A stretch of 38,642 nucleotides of DNA, taken from an uncultured Eubacteriales bacterium. Its GTDB lineage: Bacteria > Bacillota > Clostridia > Peptostreptococcales > Anaerovoracaceae. The DNA is taken from NCBI GenBank assembly GCA_900320285.1, contig ONRQ01000011.1, positions 1 through 38,642 on the forward strand. Reading direction: 5' to 3'. Shown one piece after another: positions 17,257 through 24,871 of this stretch (the stretch's first letter is position 1; each line of letters opens with the position of its first letter). A program made the translations under genes and the position numbers. Under the pieces are notes generated by a model. That model saw nothing but the letters and a program-made list of their open reading frames with translations. It did no database searches and had not been told where the DNA came from.

Positions 17257-18657
17257 ATGCAGGTCTATAACACTCTTACTAACAGGAAAGAAGAATTCGT
17301 ACCTATCGAACCGGGAAAGGTAAAGATGTATGTGTGCGGCCCTACGGTCTACAACTTTTTCCATATAGGCAACGCGCGTCCTTTCGTGGTATTCGACACG
17401 CTCAGAAGATACTTCAAGTTCAGAGGATACGATGTGAAATTCGTTCAGAACTTTACTGACGTAGACGACAAGATCATCAACAGGGCAAAGGAGGAGGGCA
17501 TTACGGCGCCTGAGGTCTCCGAAAAGTATATAAAGGAGTACTTCAACGATGCAGAGGCTCTCAATGTTCTGAAAGCCGATGTTCATCCGAAGGTATCGGA
17601 ACACATCCCTGAGATCATCGAGTTCGTACAGACACTTATCGACAAGGGTTATGCTTACGAAGCTGACGGCGATGTCTATTATTCGACACGTAAGTTCCCT
17701 GAGTACGGAAAACTCTCCGGACAGAACATCGACGATCTCGAAAGCGGCGCACGTATCGCCATTGGTGAAGTCAAGGAAGATCCGCTGGACTTCGCGCTCT
17801 GGAAAGCACGCAAAGAGGAATCCGAGATCGCGTGGGAGTCGCCTTGGGGCATGGGAAGACCTGGCTGGCACATTGAGTGCTCAACTATGGCAAAGAAGCA
17901 CCTCGGCGATACGATCGACATCCACGGCGGCGGCCAGGACCTCACGTTCCCGCATCATGAAAACGAGATCGCACAGTCAGAGGCCTGCAACGGAGTTCCG
18001 TTCGCGCACTACTGGATGCACAACGGATATATAAATGTAGACGGCAAGAAGATGTCGAAATCACTCAACAACTTCTTCACAGTCAGAGACATCCGCGAGA
18101 ACTACAGCGGAGACGTCATCAGATTCTTCCTGCTGAGCGGACACTACAGAAGCCCTATCAATTTCTCTGACACTCTGATGGAGCAGTCGAAGCAGGGCTA
18201 TGAGAGGATCGCGACAGCTATCGAGACGCTCGAGTTCCTTAAGGCGAACGGAAGTGATGAGGCTATGGCTGACGAGGCTGCAAAGATCGCATCGCTCGAC
18301 AAGCACAAAGAGAAGTTCATCGAAGTGATGGACGACGATCTCAATACAGCTGACGGTATTGCTGCCATCTTCGAACTCGTATCGGAGATCAACCTTGACG
18401 TAAAGGACGGAGCTTCGAAGTCATTCGCGGATGAAGCTCTGAAGAGAATCAGAGAGCTGACAGAGGTGCTCGGACTCTTCGGCGGAGAAGATGAAGAGGA
18501 AGGCCTCGGAGATGACATACAGGCTCTGATCGATGAGAGACAGGCTGCGCGTAAGGAAAAGAACTGGGCGAGAGCGGATGAGATCCGCGACCAGCTTGCA
18601 GCAATGGGAATAACTCTCAAGGATACACCTCAGGGTGTACAGGTGATACGTAATTAG
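17257..18657 (+). CDS. cysS: Cysteine--tRNA ligase
   Basis: A class I synthetase of 466 residues. It has the zinc-site start MYVCGPTVYNFFHIGNARP (HIGH motif as HIGN), the zinc ligands in WHIECSTM and HHENE, and KMSKSLNN as KMSKS motif. The C-terminal helical domain and anticodon-binding end follow (RKEKNWARADEIRDQLAAMG). AAAAGGAGG lies ahead of the ATG. In Clostridia cysS is regularly followed by mrnC; here thyA and a dispersed repeat lie between them. Confidence 0.97.
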   Translation: MQVYNTLTNRKEEFVPIEPGKVKMYVCGPTVYNFFHIGNARPFVVFDTLRRYFKFRGYDVKFVQNFTDVDDKIINRAKEEGITAPEVSEKYIKEYFNDAEALNVLKADVHPKVSEHIPEIIEFVQTLIDKGYAYEADGDVYYSTRKFPEYGKLSGQNIDDLESGARIAIGEVKEDPLDFALWKARKEESEIAWESPWGMGRPGWHIECSTMAKKHLGDTIDIHGGGQDLTFPHHENEIAQSEACNGVPFAHYWMHNGYINVDGKKMSKSLNNFFTVRDIRENYSGDVIRFFLLSGHYRSPINFSDTLMEQSKQGYERIATAIETLEFLKANGSDEAMADEAAKIASLDKHKEKFIEVMDDDLNTADGIAAIFELVSEINLDVKDGASKSFADEALKRIRELTEVLGLFGGEDEEEGLGDDIQALIDERQAARKEKNWARADEIRDQLAAMGITLKDTPQGVQVIRN

Positions 18658-18667
18658 TTTTATAAAT

Positions 18668-18845
18668 GCGCAGGCAGAATACCCCTTGCGTCGACCGGCT
18701 CTCGCCTATCGCGTCTTAACGCAGCGGTACTAAGCTCTGTCTGCGCAGCCGACATTGGCTCCTCGCTTGCTCGTCGCTAAGGCTGCTTGCCAATCGCTAA
18801 GTGCCGGCTAACGCTCAGTCTCCGCGCAGGGTATGCTGCCTGCGC
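18668..18845 (+). repeat. Structured dispersed element, copy A (cysS-thyA gap)
   Basis: Outer arms GCGCAGGCAGAATACCC (18668-18684) and 18829-18845 are complementary at 16 of 17 positions. The enclosed core (about 18697-18812) is nearly the same as in copy B at 27158-27347. Shared blocks include GGTACTAAGCTCTG (18726-18739), GGCTCCTCGC, TCGCTAAGGCTGC and AATCGCTAAGTGCC. CTAAG occurs three times, two of them as TCGCTAAG repeats 20 bp apart. A small hairpin, GCGT-CTTA-ACGC (18711-18722), sits inside. The arms differ completely from those of copy B. It is non-coding and of unknown class; an RNA element or a palindrome-targeting repeat is possible. Confidence 0.8.
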
Positions 18846-18859
18846 CTATACATAAAAAA

Positions 18860-19690
18860 ATGAGTAAAGCAGATACACTTTTTGTAAATATGTGCCAGGA
18901 TATACTGGACCACGGGTTCAGTACTAAAGGTATGCCTGTTCGTCCTCATTGGGAGGACGGCACTCCTGCGCACACCATCAAGAATTTTGGTGTGGTCAAC
19001 AGATATGACCTGTCTGAAGAATTCCCTGCGCTTACTTTGCGTCCGACCGCTATAAAGCTGGCGACTGACGAGATGCTCTGGATATGGCAGAAGAAGTCCA
19101 ACAGGCTGGCTGATCTGAAGAGTCACGTGTGGGACGAGTGGGCCGATGAAGAGGGTACCATCGGAAAGGCCTACGGCTATCAGATGGCGAAAAAGTATAA
19201 ATTCAAACAGGGCGAGATGGATCAGGTGGACAATGTTCTGTGGTGCCTCAAAAACGACAGGTACAGCAGGCGCATCCTTACCAACCTCTACAACTTCGAG
19301 GACCTTTCGGAGATGAGGCTTGAGCCATGCGCGTACTCGATGACTTTCAATGTAAAGGGGGATACGCTGAACGGAATCCTCAACCAGCGTTCGCAGGATA
19401 TACTGGCTGCCAACAACTGGAATGTGGTGCAGTACTCCATGCTCCTCATGATGATGGCTCAGGTATCCGGCCTGAAGGCGGGCGAGCTGGTGCATGTGAT
19501 CTCCGATGCTCATATCTACGACAGGCATGTGGATATCATAAAGGAGCTTATTGCGAGACCGCAGTATCCGGCGCCGAAAGTCACACTTAATCCTGACATA
19601 AAGAACTTCTACGACTTTACGACAGACGACATAAAGGTTGAGAATTATCAGCACGGCGAGCAGATAAGAAATATACCTGTAGCTATTTGA
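18860..19690 (+). CDS. thyA: Thymidylate synthase
   Basis: 276 residues from MSKADTLFVNMCQDIL, the usual family start. It makes dTMP from dUMP with methylene-tetrahydrofolate as carbon donor. Seen: RPHWEDGTPAHTIK, the catalytic cysteine C157 in EPCAYSM, NQRSQDILAANNWNV for substrate binding, AQVSGLKPGE-like segment and the C-terminal IPVAI. An upstream ATG at 18833 lies inside the repeat arm and is not family-like. There is no ribosome binding site ahead of the chosen ATG; CATAAAAAAATG directly follows the dispersed element. It replaces thyX, which holds a nearby position in many Clostridia. folA, which regenerates its cofactor, is 1.4 kb downstream. Confidence 0.95.
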   Translation: MSKADTLFVNMCQDILDHGFSTKGMPVRPHWEDGTPAHTIKNFGVVNRYDLSEEFPALTLRPTAIKLATDEMLWIWQKKSNRLADLKSHVWDEWADEEGTIGKAYGYQMAKKYKFKQGEMDQVDNVLWCLKNDRYSRRILTNLYNFEDLSEMRLEPCAYSMTFNVKGDTLNGILNQRSQDILAANNWNVVQYSMLLMMMAQVSGLKAGELVHVISDAHIYDRHVDIIKELIARPQYPAPKVTLNPDIKNFYDFTTDDIKVENYQHGEQIRNIPVAI

Positions 19691-19700
19691 CATCTATCAT

Positions 19701-19722
19701 ACAGCCGCATCACAGCGGCTGT
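19701..19722 (+). terminator. Hairpin after thyA, weak terminator
   Basis: Perfect stem ACAGCCGC / GCGGCTGT with an ATCACA loop. Only TGTACGTT follows, so termination would be partial at most. Confidence 0.4.
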
Positions 19723-19758
19723 TGTACGTTAATCAGGTAAGTACGGGACCGGAAAGCT

Positions 19759-20160
19759 ATGACAAAAGAAGAGATCAGAAAAATGAATACCACTACTCTC
19801 GCGTATCTGGGGGACGCTGTCTTCGAGGTTATAGTGCGCGAGAAGATAGTGACTGAGAAACCGGGCGATGTAGGCCGGGCACATCATACTGCCGTGAGAT
19901 ATGTCTCGGCGGCAGGTCAGGCAAAAGCCGCGAAGGCGATGATCAGTGAAGGATTCCTTACTGAAGAAGAGGAAAAGCTCTATAAGCAGGCGCGCAATCA
20001 CCGCGCTATGTCAAGACCGCAGAACGCGGATCCGCGCGAGTATAAGATCGCGACCGGATTCGAAGCCCTGCTGGGCTACCTCTATCTCGCTGACGAGAGA
20101 GAGAGGCTCCGCGAGATCGCGGCCGAAGCCGTACGCATAGTTGACGCAGCAGGTAAGTAG
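19759..20160 (+). CDS. mrnC: Mini-ribonuclease III
   Basis: 133 residues: an RNase III catalytic domain without the double-strand RNA-binding domain. It matures the ends of 23S rRNA precursors as a dimer. Seen: LAYLGDAVFEVIVRE with the catalytic aspartate, RAHHTAVRYVSAAGQA, ARNHRAMSRPQNADPREYK, and FEALLGYLYL with the second acidic motif. Lengths of 125-140 are normal. The stop is 2 bp ahead of pgeF. Its place between cysS and rlmB is the usual one. Confidence 0.95.
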   Translation: MTKEEIRKMNTTTLAYLGDAVFEVIVREKIVTEKPGDVGRAHHTAVRYVSAAGQAKAAKAMISEGFLTEEEEKLYKQARNHRAMSRPQNADPREYKIATGFEALLGYLYLADERERLREIAAEAVRIVDAAGK

Positions 20161-20162
20161 TC

Positions 20163-21065
20163 ATGAAACTGAAGTATTCCGACAGCAGAAAAGTTTTCAA
20201 TATTCACACTGACGGTATACCTTGCCTGTCTTTTGACATGTTCGACAGACTCGGAGTGCCGAATCTTTTCACGACCAGATACATCAGCTACGATGAGGCG
20301 AGCGGGACCGGAGTCAAAGGTCTGCGCTGTGCTGTCATGAAGACTGAATCGGTTGAGGAAGCTTCTCCGGTATGCAGAGCCAACAGAGATATCCTTGCGC
20401 ATCAGCTGGGCTCGTCTCTCGATATGGAGCTCGTTACCGATCAGAAGCATACCAATTACGTTCATGTGGCCACATGCGAGGAGGATCTCGGAGTCGCTAC
20501 TGTAGGTACATTCTCTCTTCACAGGCAGTTTGTCGACGGTATCGTTACCGACATACCGGACGCGCTGCTGACAGTGTTCGGCGGAGACTGCCCGCCTGTT
20601 TATATCGTGGATCCGAAGCGCAAAGCTGCCGGGCTGGTACATGCGGGATGGAAGGGCACTCTCGGTAAGATACCGCAGGTCGCCATAGCGCAGATGACAG
20701 TGAAATTCGGATGTGATCCTGCGGATATGTACGCGGCGATAGGTCCCGGCGTATGCAGAGACTGTTACGAGATGGGCAACGAGGTGTATGACGCGTTTGC
20801 CGATCAGTGGAGCCGCGAGGATGCTGACCTTATACTCAGCCGCTATCCTGCTAAGGATGCGGAGGGGAATGAGATCCCGGGAGGGAAATACCATCTTGAT
20901 CTGAGGGAAGCTAACAAGCTGACACTGCTGAGGGCGGGAGTTCCGGCAGATCATATTGCCGTATCCAACGTGTGCACGATGTGCAATGTCGACACGTTCT
21001 ACTCATACCGCGGGCGCGCTCTCGAGAATGAACAGGTGGCAATGCTGGTCAACCGTTTCGAATAA
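20163..21065 (+). CDS. pgeF: Polyphenol oxidase/laccase-domain protein PgeF (YfiH)
   Basis: 300 residues of the YfiH/LACC1 family, purine nucleoside-processing or peptidoglycan-editing multicopper-like enzymes. Motifs: TDQKHTNYVHV (metal histidine), FGGDCPPVYIV (cysteine), HAGWKGTL (second histidine), IGPGVCRDCYEMG, and SNVCTMCNVDTFYSYR at the end. The segment after FYSYR is shorter than the usual RRDG...TGR form (here RGRALENEQVAMLV). It starts 2 bp after mrnC and is followed by folA after 13 bp, so it is part of an operon. Confidence 0.92.
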   Translation: MKLKYSDSRKVFNIHTDGIPCLSFDMFDRLGVPNLFTTRYISYDEASGTGVKGLRCAVMKTESVEEASPVCRANRDILAHQLGSSLDMELVTDQKHTNYVHVATCEEDLGVATVGTFSLHRQFVDGIVTDIPDALLTVFGGDCPPVYIVDPKRKAAGLVHAGWKGTLGKIPQVAIAQMTVKFGCDPADMYAAIGPGVCRDCYEMGNEVYDAFADQWSREDADLILSRYPAKDAEGNEIPGGKYHLDLREANKLTLLRAGVPADHIAVSNVCTMCNVDTFYSYRGRALENEQVAMLVNRFE

Positions 21066-21078
21066 CAGAGGTGAAAGC

Positions 21079-21573
21079 ATGAATCTTATTGTGGCTGCAG
21101 ATAAAAAGTGGGGAATCGGACGCGACGGCGGGCTGCTGGCTTCGATACCTACCGACATGAAATATTTCAGGGAGCATACGACCGGCAAGGTGGTGGTAAT
21201 GGGGCGAAAGACCCTCGAGTCCATGCCGGGCAAACGCGGACTCCCAAAGAGGATAAACTATGTGCTGACGACGAATCCGGATTATGAGGCGGAGCGCTGC
21301 ACGGTTGTTAATTCTGAGGATGAGCTCTGGGAGGAGCTCTCGCAGTATGAACCGGACGATGTCTTCCTTATAGGGGGAGCGCATCTGTACAACAAGTTCT
21401 ACAGAATGTGCGACAAACTATATGTGACAAAGATGGACGCCGATCTCAACGCGGATACATTCATCGTGGATCTCGATACTGACCCGGACTACGAGGTGAT
21501 CAGTGAGAGCGAACCGGTCACGGAAAACGGTATAACATTCAGATTTGTGGTTTATGAAAGAAGGGAAAAATAA
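21079..21573 (+). CDS. folA: Dihydrofolate reductase
   Basis: 164 residues from MNLIVAADKKWGIG; upstream in-frame ATGs lie inside pgeF and give non-family sequence. It reduces dihydrofolate with NADPH and so restores the cofactor spent by thymidylate synthase. Seen: the Met20-loop region (GIGRDGGLL), active-site acid D26 in PTDMKYF, VVMGRKTLESM for NADPH, FLIGGAHLY, and the C-terminal FRFVVYERR. AGAGGTGA precedes the start. Its TAA overlaps the ATG of the next gene (TAATG). Confidence 0.95.
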   Translation: MNLIVAADKKWGIGRDGGLLASIPTDMKYFREHTTGKVVVMGRKTLESMPGKRGLPKRINYVLTTNPDYEAERCTVVNSEDELWEELSQYEPDDVFLIGGAHLYNKFYRMCDKLYVTKMDADLNADTFIVDLDTDPDYEVISESEPVTENGITFRFVVYERREK

Positions 21574-22427
21574 TGCGTTTTTATACTAAAGAATACTACA
21601 CACTGATGATGTCTCTTGGCGTAACGGAAATGTACGAGCCGGTGATCGACAAGGACTACACGGATGAGGAAATAGAGGAGCTGTATCAGAAGGCGCTCGA
21701 TAAATATATTGAGGAAGAGCGTGCGGACTATGACGCTCCGCCGGTGCTGTATCTTGATGAGGACGGAGATCCTGAGGATCTCGAGTTTTTCAGAATGGAG
21801 ACCGAGGAGTACGAAAACCGCGAGCCGTTCGATGAAGAGGAGACGGCAGGGGACTTCGAAGAGATCTACAGGGATAATCTGGAGGATCCTGATGAGGATC
21901 TCCCTGGCTGGGTCAGGGATGAGGTAGACCCGAGGATACTGGCCATGTATTTCATGCCGGAGAAGATCTACAGGAAACTCTCTGAGCAGGATGCGGCCAA
22001 TGAGGAGAGGTTTGAAGCCCTTGATGAGCGCGCGGATGAAGCCCTCGAAGACATGCTCGCTGATCTTCCTGAAGAATATGAAGAGCTGATGGAAACTCTC
22101 GAGGAGCTTGAGGACTCTTATGTTCTGGGCATAGAGAAGTCCGGCGATGAGATAGAGCTGAAGCTCGAAGGCTGGGACGAAGAAGGCGAAGAAGCAGTAT
22201 ATACGCTGAGATTTGACGAAGTGGAAGTGCTTGAGGACGAAGGCGTAACAGCACATTCTGGCAAGGATGAAGATGGGGATACCGAATCCGACTGCGAACT
22301 TGTTTACAGCGAAATGTACATCGAAGACGGAAAGCCTGAAATACATATGATGTTCGATAACAACGGACTGAAATATCTCACATTCAGATGTGCGGAGGCA
22401 AATGCCTACATGGCAGTGATTGAATAA
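21573..22427 (+). CDS. Acidic cytoplasmic protein, DUF4085-like
   Basis: 284 residues with a very high Asp+Glu content, especially 25-115 and 150-240. The start MRFYTKEYYTLMM is like that of DUF4085 proteins of Clostridia as I recall them. The middle is helical with a repeated acidic pattern (EEYEELMETLEELEDSY). The C-terminal part is strand-rich (VLGIEKSGDEIELKLEGWDEEGEEAVYTLRFDEV). No signal peptide or membrane segment is present. It overlaps folA by one base and lies 2 bp before rlmB, so its expression is tied to both. Function unknown. Confidence 0.8.
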   Translation: MRFYTKEYYTLMMSLGVTEMYEPVIDKDYTDEEIEELYQKALDKYIEEERADYDAPPVLYLDEDGDPEDLEFFRMETEEYENREPFDEEETAGDFEEIYRDNLEDPDEDLPGWVRDEVDPRILAMYFMPEKIYRKLSEQDAANEERFEALDERADEALEDMLADLPEEYEELMETLEELEDSYVLGIEKSGDEIELKLEGWDEEGEEAVYTLRFDEVEVLEDEGVTAHSGKDEDGDTESDCELVYSEMYIEDGKPEIHMMFDNNGLKYLTFRCAEANAYMAVIE

Positions 22428-22429
22428 AG

Positions 22430-23425
22430 ATGAGCAAGAGAGACAACAAGAGATTCAACGATAAGGACAGAAAGAGCGCGCCTAAGAGAGGCGGCAAGAA
22501 CCGCCGTGACTACGGCGATGAATATACATATGAGCCTAAGAAGAGATCGTCTTCGGCAGGTTCGCGCAGACAAAGCGGATCAGGCGCCAGGGCTAAGAGC
22601 CCGACAAGGGGAAAAGTGCCCGGCAAGGAAGCGCGCAGAGTGCTCGGCTTTGACATGAATGAATCCTATGAGGAGCCAAAGGCGCTGATCGGTACCGACG
22701 GGCTTGAAGTGGTAGCCGGCAGAAATCCTGTAGTGGAAGTACTGTCAGGCGAGCGCGATGTTGAACGTATATTTATAGCTGACGGCTCTGAAGGTTCGGT
22801 GTCAAAGATCGTCGCGCTCGCGAGAGAGCAGGGCGTAATAGTCGACTTCGTACCAAAAGAGAAAATCGACGCGATGGCTCCGGGAGTGAAGCACCAGGGA
22901 GTGGTCGCCAAGGTGAGCGAATATAAATATGCGGAGATGGAGGAAGTCTTTGCCAGAGCGGAAGCTTCGGGCGAGGATCCGTTCATTATCATCCTGGATG
23001 AGATATCTGACCCGCACAACCTGGGCGCAATCATAAGAACGGCTGAATGCGCCGGCGCTCACGGCGTCGTGATCCCAAAGAGGCGTGCCGCCTCTTTGAC
23101 GCAGACAGTTGCACTGTCTGCTGCCGGCGCCATCGAAAACATGCCGGTCGTACAGGTAACGAATCTTGCGCGTACAATTGAGGAGCTTCAGGCAAAGGGA
23201 ATCTGGGTAGGCGCGGCCGACCTGGACGGCGAGACCTACTACGAAGCAAACCTTACAGGCCCGATCGCCATCGTTATAGGCAACGAGGGCAAGGGAGTCG
23301 GCCGCCTGGTAAAAGAGAAGTGCGACTTCGTGCTTTCGATCCCTATGTACGGCAAAATCAACTCACTGAACGCATCGAACGCAGCAGCGGTTTTAATGTA
23401 CGGTATCCGCCGCGCTAGAAATTAA
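22430..23425 (+). CDS. rlmB: 23S rRNA (guanosine-2'-O-)-methyltransferase, RlmB/TrmH family
   Basis: A SPOUT methylase of 331 residues that methylates the ribose of a guanosine in 23S rRNA (G2251 in E. coli). Residues 1-80 are a basic low-complexity arm (KRDNKRFNDKDRKSAPKRGGKNRR), longer than usual. The RNA-binding domain follows (VVAGRNPVVEVLSG), then the knotted catalytic domain: ILDEISDPHNLGAIIRTAECAG, IVIGNEGKGV, and IPMYGKINSLNASNAAAVLMY, which bind S-adenosylmethionine. The stretch encoding KRRAASLTQTVALSA contains two perfect hairpins. A terminator follows, and the usual next genes yacP and sigH are missing. Confidence 0.93.
   Translation: MSKRDNKRFNDKDRKSAPKRGGKNRRDYGDEYTYEPKKRSSSAGSRRQSGSGARAKSPTRGKVPGKEARRVLGFDMNESYEEPKALIGTDGLEVVAGRNPVVEVLSGERDVERIFIADGSEGSVSKIVALAREQGVIVDFVPKEKIDAMAPGVKHQGVVAKVSEYKYAEMEEVFARAEASGEDPFIIILDEISDPHNLGAIIRTAECAGAHGVVIPKRRAASLTQTVALSAAGAIENMPVVQVTNLARTIEELQAKGIWVGAADLDGETYYEANLTGPIAIVIGNEGKGVGRLVKEKCDFVLSIPMYGKINSLNASNAAAVLMYGIRRARN
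23077..23121 (+). repeat. Twin perfect hairpins inside rlmB
   Basis: AAAGAGGCG-TGC-CGCCTCTTT (23077-23097) is followed after 3 bases by GCAGACAGT-TGC-ACTGTCTGC (23101-23121). Both have 9-bp perfect stems and the same TGC loop, within coding sequence. The stretch uses TTG for leucine, which the highly expressed genes here seldom use. Confidence 0.9.
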
Positions 23426-23434
23426 AGAAAATAC

Positions 23435-23475
23435 CGGCGGGCAGACATGTGTTTGCCCGCCGCCCAATTTTTTTT
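23435..23475 (+). terminator. Rho-independent terminator after rlmB
   Basis: Stem CGGCGGGCA / TGCCCGCCG (23435-23443, 23454-23462) followed by CCCAA and eight T. It closes the thyA/mrnC-rlmB gene group. Confidence 0.93.
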
Positions 23476-23496
23476 AATTTAGCACTAAGAAACCGC

Positions 23497-23525
23497 TTGA
23501 CAATAAAACCCTTGCAAAGTATACT
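23497..23525 (+). promoter_or_regulatory. Strong sigma-A promoter of rpmG-secE-nusG
   Basis: TTGACA (23497-23502), 17 bp, TATACT (23520-23525): near-consensus in all three parameters. The leader to rpmG is about 100 bases and contains CTTCGAGTTTTCGAGTG but no leader I can name. Confidence 0.92.
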
Positions 23526-23632
23526 CATTGAGCGACTTTAAGAAGAAAATCGGAGCACTGGGCGACCGGGCTTCGAGTTTTCGAGTGAAAGGACGCATTT
23601 TTCAAGGATTAGATAGATTAAGGAGAAAACAG

Positions 23633-23794
23633 ATGGCAGCAGGCGTTAGACAGAAAGTCATCCTCGCATGCACAGAGTGCAAGCAGAGAAACTACAATAC
23701 AATGAAGAACAAGAGAAACAATCCGGACAGGATCGAGCTCATGAAGTATTGCAAGTTCTGCAACAAGGAAACACTCCACAAGGAGACAAAGTAA
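23633..23794 (+). CDS. rpmG: Ribosomal protein bL33
   Basis: 53 residues from [16 protein letters not shown], with AAGGAG ahead. A longer frame from 23528 lies in the leader. A large-subunit protein near the E site. It is the zinc-binding form, with two CxxC pairs (C13/C16 and C40/C43). It is the first gene of the rpmG-secE-nusG operon, the normal Firmicutes order. Confidence 0.96.
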   Translation: MAAGVRQKVILACTECKQRNYNTMKNKRNNPDRIELMKYCKFCNKETLHKETK

Positions 23795-23824
23795 TCTATA
23801 TTCGATTATAGACGGAGACGTAAG

Positions 23825-24133
23825 ATGGCTGATAACAATAGCAACGGAAGCAAGCAGAACAAATCGAGAGAAGATCTCGCAAAGGCTGCACAGGCATCCG
23901 CAACAAAAAAGAGTCAGAACAGCAAGAACCAGGGTAAGAAGGGCGGACTGCTCGCATACCTCAGGGGCGTCAGACAGGAGTTCAAAAAGGTCGTATGGCC
24001 TACAAGAGAAGAGCTCACAACTGACACCATCGTAGTGTTTGCATGCGTAATATTCTTTGCAGTCACATTCTGGCTGATCGATACAGGTTTCCTGGCTGCT
24101 CTTAAGGGCATCCTCGGAATAACATTGTCCTGA
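23825..24133 (+). CDS. secE: Preprotein translocase subunit SecE
   Basis: 102 residues. The N-terminal 40 are hydrophilic and Lys/Asn/Gln-rich (KQNKSREDLAKAAQASATKKSQ). The conserved amphipathic region is AYLRGVRQEFKKVVWPTREEL, then a single membrane segment (VVFACVIFFAVTFWLID). It clamps the SecY channel in the membrane. It is 30 bp after rpmG and 16 bp before nusG. Confidence 0.95.
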   Translation: MADNNSNGSKQNKSREDLAKAAQASATKKSQNSKNQGKKGGLLAYLRGVRQEFKKVVWPTREELTTDTIVVFACVIFFAVTFWLIDTGFLAALKGILGITLS

Positions 24134-24149
24134 CCCAAGGAGTTAATAC

Positions 24150-24788
24150 ATGACAGATAAGATCGATAATATCGAAAATATCGAAAGCACACAGACAACC
24201 GATACCGCAGAGACCAAAGAGCCGGAAAGGGCAAGATATACTCCGCTCGAGGGCGAAGGCCTCAGAGGCGACGGTACTGCGAAGTGGTATGTAGTGCACA
24301 CATATTCGGGATATGAGAACAAAGTCAAGACCAGCATAGACAGGATGGTCGAGTACCGCGGAATGCAGGATCTCATCCAGGAAGTCGTAATTCCGACTGA
24401 AGAAAGGATCGAGATCAAGGACGGAGTCAAGAAGGTAAAGACCCGCAAGCTGTTCCCTGGATACGTCGTCATCAAGATGGTCGTAAACAACGAGACATGG
24501 TACCTCGTACGTAACACTGAGGGCGTTACCGGTTTCGTTGGTCACGGTTCCGACCCAATTCCTCTGACAAAGGAGGAAATCGTAAGGATGGGAATCGAGA
24601 AGCTCAGAATCGACCTGGATATCGAGGTGGGCGATACTATCCGCATCATCGGAGGAGTCTTCGAAGGCCAGCTCGGCATAGTAGAAGCAATCAATCCGGA
24701 GAAGCAGATCGTAAAGGTCCGTATCTCGATGTTCGGTAGAGATACCCCTGCAGAGATCGAATTCTCGCAGGTAAGCAAACTCAGGTAG
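24150..24788 (+). CDS. nusG: Transcription termination/antitermination factor NusG
   Basis: 212 residues. A variable acidic N-terminal extension (1-45) precedes the NGN domain (KWYVVHTYSGYENKVK, KLFPGYVVIKMV, NTEGVTGFVG). The KOW domain is at the end (VGDTIRIIGGVFEGQLGIVEAINPEKQIVKVRISMFGR). It binds elongating RNA polymerase and links it to ribosomes or pause control. The extension is longer than in E. coli NusG. The 83 bp before rplK show a short CCCGC/GCGGG hairpin but no convincing promoter. Confidence 0.97.
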   Translation: MTDKIDNIENIESTQTTDTAETKEPERARYTPLEGEGLRGDGTAKWYVVHTYSGYENKVKTSIDRMVEYRGMQDLIQEVVIPTEERIEIKDGVKKVKTRKLFPGYVVIKMVVNNETWYLVRNTEGVTGFVGHGSDPIPLTKEEIVRMGIEKLRIDLDIEVGDTIRIIGGVFEGQLGIVEAINPEKQIVKVRISMFGRDTPAEIEFSQVSKLR

Positions 24789-24871
24789 CCACAGGGAGGG
24801 GCCCGCTTGCGGGAAGATCTCTTATGGCAATACCTCACAGTTTGCGAAAAAAATGAAGAAAGGAGACAGCA

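Noticed and set aside
18668-18845. Insertion sequence or MITE for the dispersed element
   Set aside because: The terminal arms are not shared between copies, there is no transposase frame, and no target-site duplication of fixed length is evident. The possibility of a palindrome-targeting element is left open in the findings.
23528-23632. Longer N-terminus for L33
   Set aside because: The extra residues lie in the promoter-proximal leader, and the family starts at the ATG at 23633 with a good ribosome binding site.
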